Assembly: GCA_019925095.2 (NCBI GenBank)
Contig: CM034391.1
Coordinates: 4,677,051 to 4,741,050, forward strand
From: Dendrolimus kikuchii
Taxonomy: Eukaryota > Arthropoda > Insecta > Lepidoptera > Lasiocampidae
DNA length: 64,000 nucleotides
Direction of reading: 5' to 3'
Shown here piece by piece: positions 29,670 through 39,528 of this stretch. Position numbers and translations under genes: made by a program. How positions within the stretch are numbered: position 1 is the first letter of the stretch; each line of letters opens with the position of its first letter. Under the pieces are notes generated by a model. The model searched no databases. It was not told the origin of the DNA and saw only the letters and a list, made by a program, of their open reading frames with translations.

Positions 29670-31082
29670 TTGTGAATTAATAGGTGAATTACGACGAGAA
29701 GAGTTTCTTGATTCCGTGGTTGGGCGGGTGTGTTCTTGTCCTCTTAGTTGTGGGGGCAAGAGGTGAGAATTGTCATATGTGGGTGATTCAAAGCCACTGC
29801 GATGTAAGGTGGTATGGTGTTTCTCGCTATCACATTCTCTACACCGTCCTGTGGATCTGCACTCGTCAGAGTAATGGGGTCCTAGACACTTACGGCACCG
29901 TTCATGAGCTTGGATAAAATCCCAGCGCCCTTGCGTAGGCTGTCTTAGGTATTCACCGCAGTTCAGCAACCTGTGTCCTCTAACGTGACACCAAGGGCAG
30001 TAATAATTATTGGTCGGTGCTGGTGGGTGGGCGGAATCTTGTGCTATGGGCTCGAAATATTGTGTAGACTGTGGGTATCCTTGAGCGTACTGTACAGGGT
30101 ACGCTTGACTTTGTAGAGGATATGCAGGGCGCGTTAAAGGTGGGCGGACGGAAGTAGTGGGCTGAAAACGAACGTGCCGAATTTCTGGTCTGGGTGCAGA
30201 AGCGCGTGGTTGGTACCGTGCTGAGGGAGAAGCACGTTCAGTTTGTCTGTATGTCGGGCTGAGGGGAGGGGGGGGTGGGTTATATGTCTCAGTTTCTGTG
30301 CAACGTGCATGGTCTTCTAAGAATGTGATTACATCCTTTAAGGTGGGCAGAGTGTCTGAAGACCCATGCGTTCGTTCAAATAATGTGCGAAGCTCGCCCT
30401 TTAACTTCCGCACTACTATTGACACTAGGACGTAGTCTGAGTCATGTAGTGGTAAGTTTAGGTTTTTAAGCGCCGATTGGGATGAAATAAGAGGGGCTAA
30501 AAATAACTGTCTGATTTGTGAGCGGGTGGTGATGTGGGGTAACTCTAGTATCATATCTATAAACCTATCAATGAGAACTCGGCGATTTTCGTAGCGATTG
30601 GCAAGTGTTGTCATCGCTACATCGTAGTTCTCATCGGTAACCTTGAGGTGTGATACCATACTGAGAGCTTCTCCGGAGAGGCAAGAAAATAAATAGTGTA
30701 ATTTAACTGCACCTGACAAATTACCGGCAGTGTCCGTAAGGCTTTTGAAAATTGTTATGAAAGAGAATGTGGGCGAGCTTGGTTTGATGCTTGAGCTGAT
30801 GGTGATGTTTGCCACCAAAATTTTTTCATATGCTTCTATAGCCGAGGTGTAGTAGTCAAAGTACCATTTTTCCACTTTGTCGTCAAGGTCTTTAGAGTCC
30901 AAGATCTCATAATATACTGTATCCAACTTGCCCTTTATATCGTCCAATTTTGTAAAGCGCCCTATGAAATCGTTTACACTATACTTTTTGTCTCCTTTTA
31001 ATATAAGGTTAGCTATCTCTAATAGGAAAGTTATGTACTTATGGGTTTGCATAAAGATGGCAGATTGCGATTTGGTAGGCAT
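29664..31082 (-). CDS. gag: BEL/Pao Gag (472 aa) with three zinc knuckles
   Basis: It starts at ATG 31082 (MPTKSQSAIFMQTHKYITFL) and ends CAA CAA TGA at 29666-29664. The N-terminal two-thirds is helical with the family landmarks FSFITIFKSLTDTAGNLSGA and RYENRRVLIDRFID (about residues 107-176). A Pro/Arg-rich linker (268-355) precedes zinc knuckles at 362-375 (CPWCHVRGHRLLNC, CX2CX4HX4C), 396-408 (CRKCLGPHYSDEC) and 414-426 (CRECDSEKHHTTL H). These bind element RNA; the N-terminal part assembles the cytoplasmic particle. The length is typical. The stop is in the same frame as Pol, with no frameshift, so a Gag-Pol fusion of about 1849 residues would result from readthrough. Confidence 0.92.
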   Translation of the reverse strand: MPTKSQSAIFMQTHKYITFLLEIANLILKGDKKYSVNDFIGRFTKLDDIKGKLDTVYYEILDSKDLDDKVEKWYFDYYTSAIEAYEKILVANITISSSIKPSSPTFSFITIFKSLTDTAGNLSGAVKLHYLFSCLSGEALSMVSHLKVTDENYDVAMTTLANRYENRRVLIDRFIDMILELPHITTRSQIRQLFLAPLISSQSALKNLNLPLHDSDYVLVSIVVRKLKGELRTLFERTHGSSDTLPTLKDVITFLEDHARCTETETYNPPPPPLSPTYRQTERASPSARYQPRASAPRPEIRHVRFQPTTSVRPPLTRPAYPLQSQAYPVQYAQGYPQSTQYFEPIAQDSAHPPAPTNNYYCPWCHVRGHRLLNCGEYLRQPTQGRWDFIQAHERCRKCLGPHYSDECRSTGRCRECDSEKHHTTLHRSGFESPTYDNSHLLPPQLRGQEHTRPTTESRNSSRRNSPINSQQ

Positions 31083-31500
31083 GACGATGAGAAGTGCACA
31101 ATAAGAAAAGGAAAAGCAAACGAAAAAAAAAAAAAAAAATTTTTTTTTTTTCTTTTTTTTTTACTAATGCTAATAAAGAACACGCAAGAAAGCAGCCAGA
31201 GAAACGTAAGAAATACGAAATAAATAAAAATGATTAGGAAAAAAAATATATATCAAACTGTCGTGTGCGCTGAGTCTTAATAAACACGAAGCTATATATA
31301 AGCTATAAAAGTTGCACGGCAAGCTAACCACACCGAGTGAAACGAATATAATATTCAATATTATTATATCGATCCGATATCACGTTTAGTGCAAGTATTC
31401 GAGAATAGGTGTGCTGAATAAAGTACAGAATACGTACTCGAGGTTATATTAACCTACCTACGTACCAAAAAATAGTTATCGTGTAGCAATTTGCGTAATT
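31083..31500 (-). other. 5' flank of the BEL/Pao element (leader/degenerate LTR?)
   Basis: It contains an A18/T-rich homopolymer palindrome (31124-31162), a TATA-rich stretch CTTATATATAGC (about 31288) and TTTATTAAG. It does not match the sequence after Pol and shows no recognisable tRNA primer site. Promoter and leader function are guesses. Confidence 0.35.
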
Positions 31501-31524
31501 ATCTGAGGAATGTGGAATGGGTAT

Positions 31525-31917
31525 TCAAATATATAAGGGCAGAAGTAATATGTTTATAAGAAAACAAAAAAGAAAAAACAAGGGCAGAAAACGGGTAAAT
31601 GGGCAGATTGATAATGATTGTTTATTTAACTTTTTAGGTATGCGAAAATTTACAATTTGGTTTGAATTAACCATAAAATGGCAAAATACGGTTGTTGCAG
31701 ACTGTATAAATATAATAATAACGCCATTTGATATCACTGCAATATCATAAACTCCTTCGATGTCAGTCTTTATATAGAACATGCTAATGTTAATATTGAA
31801 CCAATATTGGTGCTCAGTCACTGTCTTGCCAACTTGCCATTGCTTTCCAATAAACACGAGTGAAACTGATGATATGTAGTGGGTACTTAAACGTAAACTG
31901 ATACCATGTTCAAGCAA
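31525..31917 (-). other. Unidentified 130-codon hydrophobic ORF
   Basis: The frame begins MLEHGISLRLSTHYISSVSL and has hydrophobic stretches (YDIAVISNGVIIIFIQSATT and near the C-terminus). It could be a fragment of a membrane protein such as a chemoreceptor exon; nothing confirms this. No clear splice pair was identified. Chance is possible. Confidence 0.25.
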
Positions 31918-32550
31918 CTGATTAATGAGTGAGCATTAATTTGAATTATCTACAATTCTAATATAGTGCAGCTTGATTGATTGCTATACTAATATTACGT
32001 CATATTAATTTGATTTTCATTCAAGATAATTAGTGACGTGATTTTATATAGTAGTTGTATTGTAATCATCTCTTCTGCGAGCTCTGGTTAATTATTCTTT
32101 ATATAATTTCGTAATTATAACTTATAATAATATCTAAGTTCCAGAGAAAGGTAAGCTATAATTTTCCTGAGGAAACATGTAATTAGTATTTGGTTATTGT
32201 CAAAATTTCAATATTTAGCAGATGTGATGAATTCAAATTATCTTAGTCTTGATGTTAGTCCTCCGGTTAAATCAAATATGCCCGAAATAGCATTACCTGC
32301 AGTTCTCTATGTGACCCTGGTACTTTATAATACATCAGTATTGCGTATAGTAAATTAGCCTTTTGTTTGTATGTTCAATCGATTTCTAGTTAAACTAGTT
32401 AGCATGTAGAAATACAGTAATTAGCAGCGCAATTATTAATACCTAATTGTAGGAAAAATATAGGAAAACTTAAGTTTCATGTTCTGAATGATAAGAGGTT
32501 AATGTTGTGATAAATATCATGGAATCGAATACAGATTACTTTTATCAGGG
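31918..32550. other. AT-rich intergenic, nothing seen
   Basis: No gene or shared repeat was noticed. Confidence 0.4.
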
Positions 32551-33105
32551 CGTTCCATTAGTAGTTCACAACGCCCAAAATGCTCAGTCGTTCTACAAGG
32601 CGACAGCGGGCGTAGTGGTCGTGGCGAAAACGTTACTAATGACGTCATCATTTTCGATCACACAACCCATGTCAAGAGGTGGGTCGAATAGCCGTTCTAC
32701 TTGGGTTTATGATTGTAACGCCGGCAAGCAAGTGGAACGGGAAAAATTGCGGTCGTGAACGTGGTCGTTGTGAGTCCCTCTTTTTTTACCAGGGGAAATC
32801 CGGTTGAGGACTAAGTCGCGACAAAGGCAGAACCTTGGGGGGATAATTTGCGACCTAGTGTGGGATTCGCCAGATCGGAGGTGGCACTAGCATGCCCAGT
32901 CAGAACTGGTGCCATGCTATTGCCACTCCCCGGTTAGGGATACCCACTAAAACCCCTGGGTGTTCCGACCTTCACCTTATGCCAGGGCTACGGGTATATG
33001 ACCTAGCCTCTCCGCAGCCCTGGCAGGCGTGGGCCTCGCCAGGCTTTTTCCACTGCCGTCCCCTGGCAATGGAAAAAGCCTTGCTACTGAGTCCCTAATG
33101 GAACG
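32551..33105 (+). mobile_element. MITE family D, split by a LINE fragment
   Basis: Perfect outer ends CGTTCCATTA and TAATGGAACG. The internal blocks GTTCACAACGCCCAAAATGC, GACGTCATCATTTTCGATCA and GCGGTCGTGAACGTGGTCG match 58650-58892 and 59527-59878 in opposite orientation. A LINE 3' fragment (32780-33087) interrupts the right terminal repeat. Confidence 0.72.
32780..33087 (-). mobile_element. R1-like LINE 3' fragment nested in MITE D
   Basis: It shares the UTR of 24541-25205 (GTGGGATTCGCCAGATCGG, CGGTTAGGGATACCCACTAA, AACCCCTG) with its poly-A end facing left. TGAGTCCCT is duplicated at 32771-32779 and 33088-33096. Confidence 0.78.
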
Positions 33106-33189
33106 TAGCTTATAAAGATGTAACTTAAACTATCACAAAAGTTGCATTTTCGGAATCAGCCGGGTCCGAATTCCTCCTCCGTGAGTCGT

Positions 33190-33740
33190 ATTCCTCATTC
33201 ATGAGGGTCCTGAAGTTTCCCCACTACTTTTTCTTGCACTATTTTTCGCCATCAATGACAACCAACGTCAATATGCAGTGCGTCGTGTACGGAGTCGTTG
33301 AGTGTGGTACGGATCTGGTTCCTGCCAGGTCCAATGGAGGGGCTTCATGTACCCGTACCCCTGGAATAAAGCGAAGGAAGGAATACCGAGACGTTTTTGT
33401 GGGTATCCCTGGCCGAACTGTGGCAATAGCACTTCACACGTAAGATACTAGTGCCACCCCGACCTGACGAACCAGTCCTCAATCGGATTTCCCCTCGCTA
33501 AAAAGAAAAAAATGGTACGGATTTGGTTGAGCCCACGCATCGGAGCACGGCCTCGAGATTTTTTCTTTCTATTTTGCCAGTGAGCATTAGTTTTGCCAAA
33601 TTGTCGCCTTGTTTTCTAGCTATGTGTCCGAAGTACTCAAGGATTTCGCGGAGGCAGATGGACGACGTTCTTGATGTTGCTTTTAATTTCTTTATAATAG
33701 GTGCGTCCGATTATATTAATGAGTTTTTCTCATTTTAAAA
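33190..33740 (-). pseudogene. RTE-like LINE ORF C-terminus, frameshifted and interrupted
   Basis: Minus-strand frames give LREILEYFGHIARKQGDNLA, KLMLTGKIERKKSRGRAP and MRGLNQIRT (33730-33514), then VHDALHIDVG and WRKIVQEKV (about 33300-33190). This order matches the C-terminal end of RTE-type endonuclease/reverse transcriptases. Frames shift and stop, so it is dead. An unrelated LINE tail sits in the middle (33321-33512). Confidence 0.68.
33321..33512 (+). mobile_element. R1-like LINE 3' fragment nested in the RTE pseudogene
   Basis: It carries TTTTTGTGGGTATCCCTGGC, GTGGCAATAGCACTTCACAC, CCACCCCGACCTGACGAACC and GGATTTCCCCTCGCTAAAAA with an A-rich end. It is flanked by TGGTACGGATCTGGTT (33305-33320) and TGGTACGGATTTGGTT (33513-33528), a 16-bp target duplication with one difference. 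Confidence 0.8.
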
Positions 33741-34110
33741 TTCATTCTACAAACTCGACTCTCCCAACAGATTTATTCTAGACCTATTCTAGTATAGATT
33801 ATACTAATCATGGTATGGTGTACAAGGTTGCGCGATACTTTTATTTTACCGATTACCATCTTAAATGTCGGTTTACGCATAAGTATTGTTTTAGAATTCG
33901 GGCCTTAGACTAGCAATTGTCGCGTCGGCTACAATTCTATTTTTGATCACGAGGTGAGTGATTTCCATACAACATGTTTGTCGTTAATACATTTTTGCTT
34001 TTTCAGTGTGCAGACAGATTGTCTGAATGTGTCACTGGCAATTTGCCTTTCAAACGACAATGTCTGTACGTAAACATATTCATAAATGCTGTGTTTACAT
34101 CAATTGTTAA

Positions 34111-35493
34111 AGGCTTGTCCACATTCGCGCGAGAACGCGAGAATCTGAGGATTTCTCGTGTTCTCGCGATGTTGTCCGCGAGACCATAGAGCTAAGAACG
34201 CCAGAACTTAGGGTGGCTAGATTCAGTAGAATTAGGCCCTGATTTTAGAAGAGATATATAAAAATGGGCGAACGAATGATTTTATAAAAGTTTTTTAATA
34301 GCTAAGGAACTATAAAATAAACAAGTTTTTACAGTATAATATGTCAAACAGTCATTATAAATAGGATGGACACGTAAATACCTGTCCATTGCGTCTTTTG
34401 TAGTTATTAATGAACAAAACACATAAAATTATTGTTTTTTGTGTATTTATTTAACGTCCATACAAAAAGTGAGTAATTGTTTTGTTAATAACTTAGCATA
34501 TTTTATCCAGGCAGTTAGCAGAACCTTCAATTCGAATCTGACTACACTGCGAGAACTTTCGTATCAGATTAATAGCATAGATAATATACTAATCAGTAGC
34601 GTACGATACGCCAATGGGAACAGTTGTATAGGGTATGATTTGGGCATTGTAATGATCGCGAGTTGGTCGAGGATCTAGAATTTAATTATCTTCTTTTTTT
34701 ACTTGTTTTAAAACGCTTTCACAAATTATAGTATTTTGGCGCATATTCTTTTGTTAATCAATTTCTAAGTTCATTCACAAAAAAATATGCGTGAAGATAC
34801 CATAGGTCTGTAAGTTAGCCATCGAAGATAAAGCATGAAATTACATAACATGAATAGATATATAGATTCAATTTTTAAAAGTATTTATTATACCAATGCT
34901 TTAAATATGTATATATAGTACAGGGTACACTCTACTATACAAATGAGTCTTTCGAATATAATTATTTTAATATTCCTGGTTTATCTTTTTTACATTTATT
35001 ACGTTCAGGTCTAAATAGCCATCGTTTTATAATTCACTTAGCATCCTTAGTATACTACTGTAGTACTTAGTACTACTACTACTATTGTAACTATGATATT
35101 TGTGGTTTATCTGTAACTGTTATTTATTGCTTTAAACATAGTTAATATATAATTTTGATGTCAGTGCAAAACAGAACTAAAACTGTAAAATATAAACTCT
35201 AAAATTGTACGAGTTAACTAATATTATGTACATAGTTACATTAAAAGGAACAAGTAATGAATACTAAATTGTTATAGAATATATTTATTTCTTAGTTAGT
35301 TTTGTGATTTTTAAAAGTCATTCATCAATACACTAGTAATAAAGATATCGCAAGCAGCAACGCCTACGTCCACCTTCGCGTCGTTGAACACGAGAACTAT
35401 GCCGAGAACTTCCATAGCCCTCCATATTCTCGCGAGAACGTCACGAGAACACGAGAAGTTCTCGCGAGAATTCTATGCGAGTGTAGTGTACCC
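34111..35493. mobile_element. TTAA-flanked non-autonomous element (piggyBac-like)
   Basis: It is bordered by TTAA on both sides (34107-34110 and 35494-35497). The ends AGGCTTGTCCACATTCGCGC and the complement of TGCGAGTGTAGTGTACCC are imperfect inverted repeats. Just inside each end are clusters of TCTCGCGAGA/TTCTCGTG words (34120-34185, 35385-35470). The 1383-bp interior is AT-rich without a transposase. TTAA is the piggyBac target; the family is inferred from that alone. Confidence 0.6.
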
Positions 35494-35601
35494 TTAAGAG
35501 CTATTTATGGACATTTGCAAGAATAAAAATTCCAGGGCCGTTTACTTGGATCAGAACATTTACATTACATGATTTGTTGACTGTTTGTTGCATTGTTTTG
35601 T

Positions 35602-35641
35602 TCTGTTAACCAAAGTGTTGCAAACACTTTAGTTAACAGAA
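35602..35641. repeat. 40-bp near-perfect palindrome
   Basis: TCTGTTAACCAAAGTGTT pairs with AACACTTTAGTTAACAGA around a 4-base centre, with one mismatch. It carries two GTTAAC sites. Confidence 0.6.
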
Positions 35642-35864
35642 TAAACAAAAAGAAACAGAAAAGAATGAGGGAGCCGTGGTAGAGTTTCTAGTCCTAGTCC
35701 CAGCTTTACTACACCTATATTTAAAAATATTCTGCTCAATAGCTTCCTACATAAGGCACCATTATAGGTAATGCTTATCTTTCATTGTTTATTGACAAAA
35801 AAAACAAAATGTTCTCCACATCAGACTACATGTTACTGTTTTTTAAATTTATGTCTCGCAATAT

Positions 35865-36178
35865 GTTTTTTTTTTATTGCAGGAGATCAGCGGACAGGCA
35901 GACGGCCCACTTGATGGAAAGCGGTTACCATCGCCTATGGACATTTGCAACACCAAAGTTGCTACAAATGCGCTGCTGCTCTCTTAAGGGAAACCGGAAC
36001 CTGGTCACTAATGCCGGAACACAACTCAAGGTTGTTATGGTGACATACTTTAGACCAAGGGTGGTAGCCATCCAGTCGGACAAATGCCCTACCACCTGGC
36101 TGTGGGTTGTTAAGTCGCCTCTTACGACAGGCCACCCGGCCGCAGGAAATTGTATTCTTTCTCCGTTCCTGCACGGAT
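35865..36178 (-). mobile_element. SINE-like family A, full copy
   Basis: T-tract, then TTGCAGGAGATCAGCGGACA to TTCCTGCACGGAT. It retains the 70-codon ORF (36174-35962). ATGTT flanks both sides (before the T-tract and after the end), a possible short target duplication. Confidence 0.85.
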
Positions 36179-36589
36179 AAAATGTTCTAAGTAATTATAC
36201 CTGTGACTGAGTATTTAGAATGTAACTTAAATTCAATTTTTGAGCAACTGACTTATAATAGTATATTTTATAGGCATCGTTAGTCAATAATATAACTGAA
36301 GTCATTTTCAAGTTACGATTAGATAACTTCGACTAGATAATAAACATGATTCTGAGCTGAATGTGTATTCACTAAAACCTGATGAACTTTTAATATAAGG
36401 TCAAGTATACATTTGTCGTTTACTAGAACTATGCAAATGCTTTACTGCGGTGATCGAAAGAAAGACAATAATTTTATGTATGACAGCTAAACTAACATAA
36501 AACTAAGTGTTAACAAATATAAACATAAAAACAGTAGTTGTCCTAAAGGGGGCATCAGTTTGAATTTCGTAAAAAATTCAAGTGGTTGC
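36179..36589. other. AT-rich intergenic, nothing seen
   Basis: No gene or repeat recognised. Confidence 0.35.
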
Positions 36590-37326
36590 CAACTCGTTTT
36601 CGCCGGAATACTCACATTCTTTCATTGCTTTATAGTATTTTATTCAACCCTACTACCTAGTACACAGTACCTTAAAGAACGCTTTGAATTTATTTCTTGC
36701 TCTCACAATTTACGCCCTTCCAGTCAACATAGACTTATTACTCCTATTCATAATACAACGTTTTTCAATAATTCTTTCACGTTTAAGGCTGTCCAACTTT
36801 GGAATACATTGCCTGTTGCTGTCAGACAAGCAAAATCTCTAATAACATTTAAGAACATGGTCAGGAAATACTATCTGCAATATAATGATATGTAAATTAC
36901 ATATATATATAATTATTAGATATTTTATTTTATTTTAAAATTTTTGGATGACTATCAGCTATTCACATTGTAATAATAACACATTAGTGATAGTGAGCTA
37001 TTAACAAGTCACCACAGATAGAGAGATATATTATATAGTTATATATTTATTATGTTTAAATAGTTGCATTTTATCACCATATCTTGTATATGTATATAAC
37101 TTATGTGTATATTTGTATATATAGTATAGTTATACATTTATTATTAAAATGTAAGTAATCGTACAATAATTATGTATACCACAATCGCCACTCCTAATCA
37201 GCAATATTCTTGCCACGGGTTGTCTGGAAGAGATCGCTTTTTAGCGATAAGACCGCCCTTTGTACTAGTACTAGTTCGTAAGTTTTCTGTAATGGTGTAC
37301 AATAAAGTGTTATTTATCTATCTATC
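36590..37326 (+). pseudogene. CR1-like LINE: ORF2 C-terminus and 3' UTR
   Basis: The codons from about 36660 to the stop at 36895 read RPSSQHRLITPIHNTTFFNN, SFTFKAVQLWNTLPVAVRQA and KSLITFKNMVRKYY, the usual end of jockey/CR1-type reverse transcriptases. The 3' UTR carries TCTGGAAGAGATCGCTTTTT, AGCGATAAGACCGCCC and CAATAAAGTGTTATTTATCT with a TATC repeat tail. It is truncated at the 5' end. Minus-strand relatives of this tail are at 42541, 56071, 58130 and 61888. Confidence 0.7.
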
Positions 37327-38561
37327 AGTTTCAGCATAATGCTGGTCTATCGACTAGAGCTGAACTTCCGCTGAGTCCATCTGGTTGGAACGAGGACCGT
37401 TTTCACCATGGTTGTCTCCGTTTCCGAACCTAAGAAGTCGCAGTTTGCAAATATTTATATTTGAGTTGCCAATTTCAAAACGATGGACTATACACCCTTT
37501 TGATTATTTCCCATTACAACTGCAAATTGGCCTGATTGATTGACCTCGACAATATTCCGAAGTTAAGTAGCTTGCTTTATTTCATCGAGGGCTGCCATTT
37601 TCATTGACGACTGGCCACTTGATATATAACGCTCTTATTCACTATTATCGTTATAGTAGATTGTTACAGGAAAGGTAAAAGTGACCTATTTAGCGCTAAT
37701 AATTCGAATGCCTAACTAGGCCTTTCACTCGAGATTACCACTCTGCATTTCTATTCAAATATGAGGAAAATCAATAACAACTGATTAGTTAAACAAACAA
37801 CTACTTATCTAATGAAATCGGAATGTTAAATCCATATCTAAATCTGATAAGCTCATTCAATACGTCACATAGGAAATGTCAAGTAATTTTCTTTTTCTGT
37901 GGCATTCTACCAGCCAGTATTTTTTTGTCACTGCTGGTAGTAAATATTTAGCTTAAATCTATGTAAATTAAATAATAATTTAGTGAATAAATTGTAATAA
38001 GAAATACCTTATTTATTATTACAATGTATGACGCGATTTAAAAGTAGTGTAAAAAAAAATTTAAGACATGAGTCGCATGATTAACTAAGGTTCGCATAGT
38101 TTTAAATTTTTTGACAGCAGGGAAAATCGTTTCTCAGGGATGAAAAGTACTGTTTTCAACCCTGTGATCAGACAACTCCAAGCGAACTTTCAGAATATGA
38201 GAAATGAAAAATTATTTTGTTATTTGACTGCGAAATTCGGAAATAAAACTGAACGCTGTGCCCGCAACTTTGTATGAGATTTTGACAAATGTGCCAAAAC
38301 TAATCAAATTATGCTGAACTATCAGTCAATGAATGCTTCCTACTCTAGTCGGCTTTGAAAAGGCACGTTGATTATGATCCAGCTTGATACTAATATTATT
38401 TGCAACTCATAAACTGCCGATATCGAACTGAAAAATGCATGTAGACGAAAAATTAAAACAGGGCAGGCTTCTATTGCCATAACTTACGATGCGATTATAC
38501 GATCTGGGATAATGTTATAGTTATTGACCGTTTCACGCAGATGTAGCGATGGGATATTGTT
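37327..38561. other. Intergenic, nothing defended
   Basis: No gene found on either strand. Confidence 0.4.
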
Positions 38562-38881
38562 ATTTTTTTAATTTTTTTTATTGCAGGAGTTCAGCAGAAG
38601 GCAGACGGCCCACTTGATGGAAAGCGGTTACCATAGCCTATGGACATTTGCAACACCAAAAGTGCTACAAATGCGCTGCTGCTCTCTTAAGGGAAACTGG
38701 AACCTGGTCACTAATGCCGGAACACAACACAAGGTTGTTATGGCGACATACTCTAGACCAGGGGTGGTAGCCATCCAGTCGGGCAAATGCCCTACCACCT
38801 GGCTGTGGGTTGTTTAGTCGCCTCTTACGACAGGCCGCCCGGCCGCAGGAAATTGTATTCTTTCTCCGTTCCTGCACGGAT
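38562..38881 (-). mobile_element. SINE-like family A, full copy
   Basis: A long T-rich tract, then TTGCAGGAGTTCAGCAGAAG to CGTTCCTGCACGGAT. It keeps the 70-codon ORF (38877-38665). GATATT occurs before the tract and after the end. Confidence 0.85.
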
Positions 38882-38933
38882 AGAATAGAATAGATATTAA
38901 TTGTTGATGACGTTAAATATTGACAGATAACGT

Positions 38934-38952
38934 ATATATATATATATATATA
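38934..38952. repeat. TA microsatellite
   Basis: A short run of alternating TA, about nine units. Confidence 0.85.
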
Positions 38953-39466
38953 CTAATGCAACTATTCGTTAAGGGCGCTATTTTCAACGTTATAAATAAG
39001 ACGCATTTGGCCACATTCAATAACTATAACATTGTAGGTGAATTTCAAGTATAATGATTAATTATTGTGGTAGCATCTTATATATTGGAACACATTGAGC
39101 ATACATATTCACAATAAACAGCGCTCGCTGTAACTGAATTTGAGTTAAACATAGGTTATAAAGGAATATCTTATCGACAAGCGGTTTGCTTACAAAAACA
39201 TTGTTAGTTGTTGTTCCTAATTTTCTTGCAAATGTTGGAACTATCATACGACATTGCGAAGTTATATATTCACAATTCACTAAGGAATTGGTCGGGAGCC
39301 AACCCTGTGGACGCATCATTGGTGTTTTCATCTCACTTAATACTTTTCAGCCCAATTGACATTGCCATTTGCAGGTCAATTGATGACGCTATGATTTATT
39401 ACATGGCATTGAATCGCTAAATTGTCCAATTCGAGAATATTCGATTTTACCTAAAGCTCCGTTTCG

Positions 39467-39528
39467 AAGAGGTTTTTGGCGGTACCTGAAGGGTGATGTT
39501 GTATTGTGCAGTTTTATTTTCTAATGTA
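39467..39528 (+). mobile_element. Repeat family B, 5' fragment
   Basis: TTTTTGGCGGTACCTGAAGG through GTGCAGTTTTATTTTCTAAT is the complement of the right end of the family B copies (CCGCCAAAAACTC). Only about 60 bp is left. Confidence 0.5.

Larger units (their letters stand above)
25206..31500 (-). mobile_element. BEL/Pao LTR retrotransposon with intact gag and pol
   Basis: Gag (31082-29664) and Pol (29663-25533) are uninterrupted except for one in-frame UGA between them. The domain order protease-RT-RNase H-integrase with a Cys/His-rich Gag is that of BEL/Pao elements. Outer limits are approximate because paired LTRs were not found. Unbroken ORFs over 5.5 kb imply a young insertion or recent purifying selection. 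Confidence 0.88.

Noticed and set aside
33523..33738. 71-codon plus-strand ORF
   Set aside because: Antisense of the RTE-like LINE fragment.
35785..36180. 131-codon plus-strand ORF and similar frames over other SINE-like copies
   Set aside because: Opposite strand of the repeat; open only by base composition. The recurrent sense-strand frame is reported instead.
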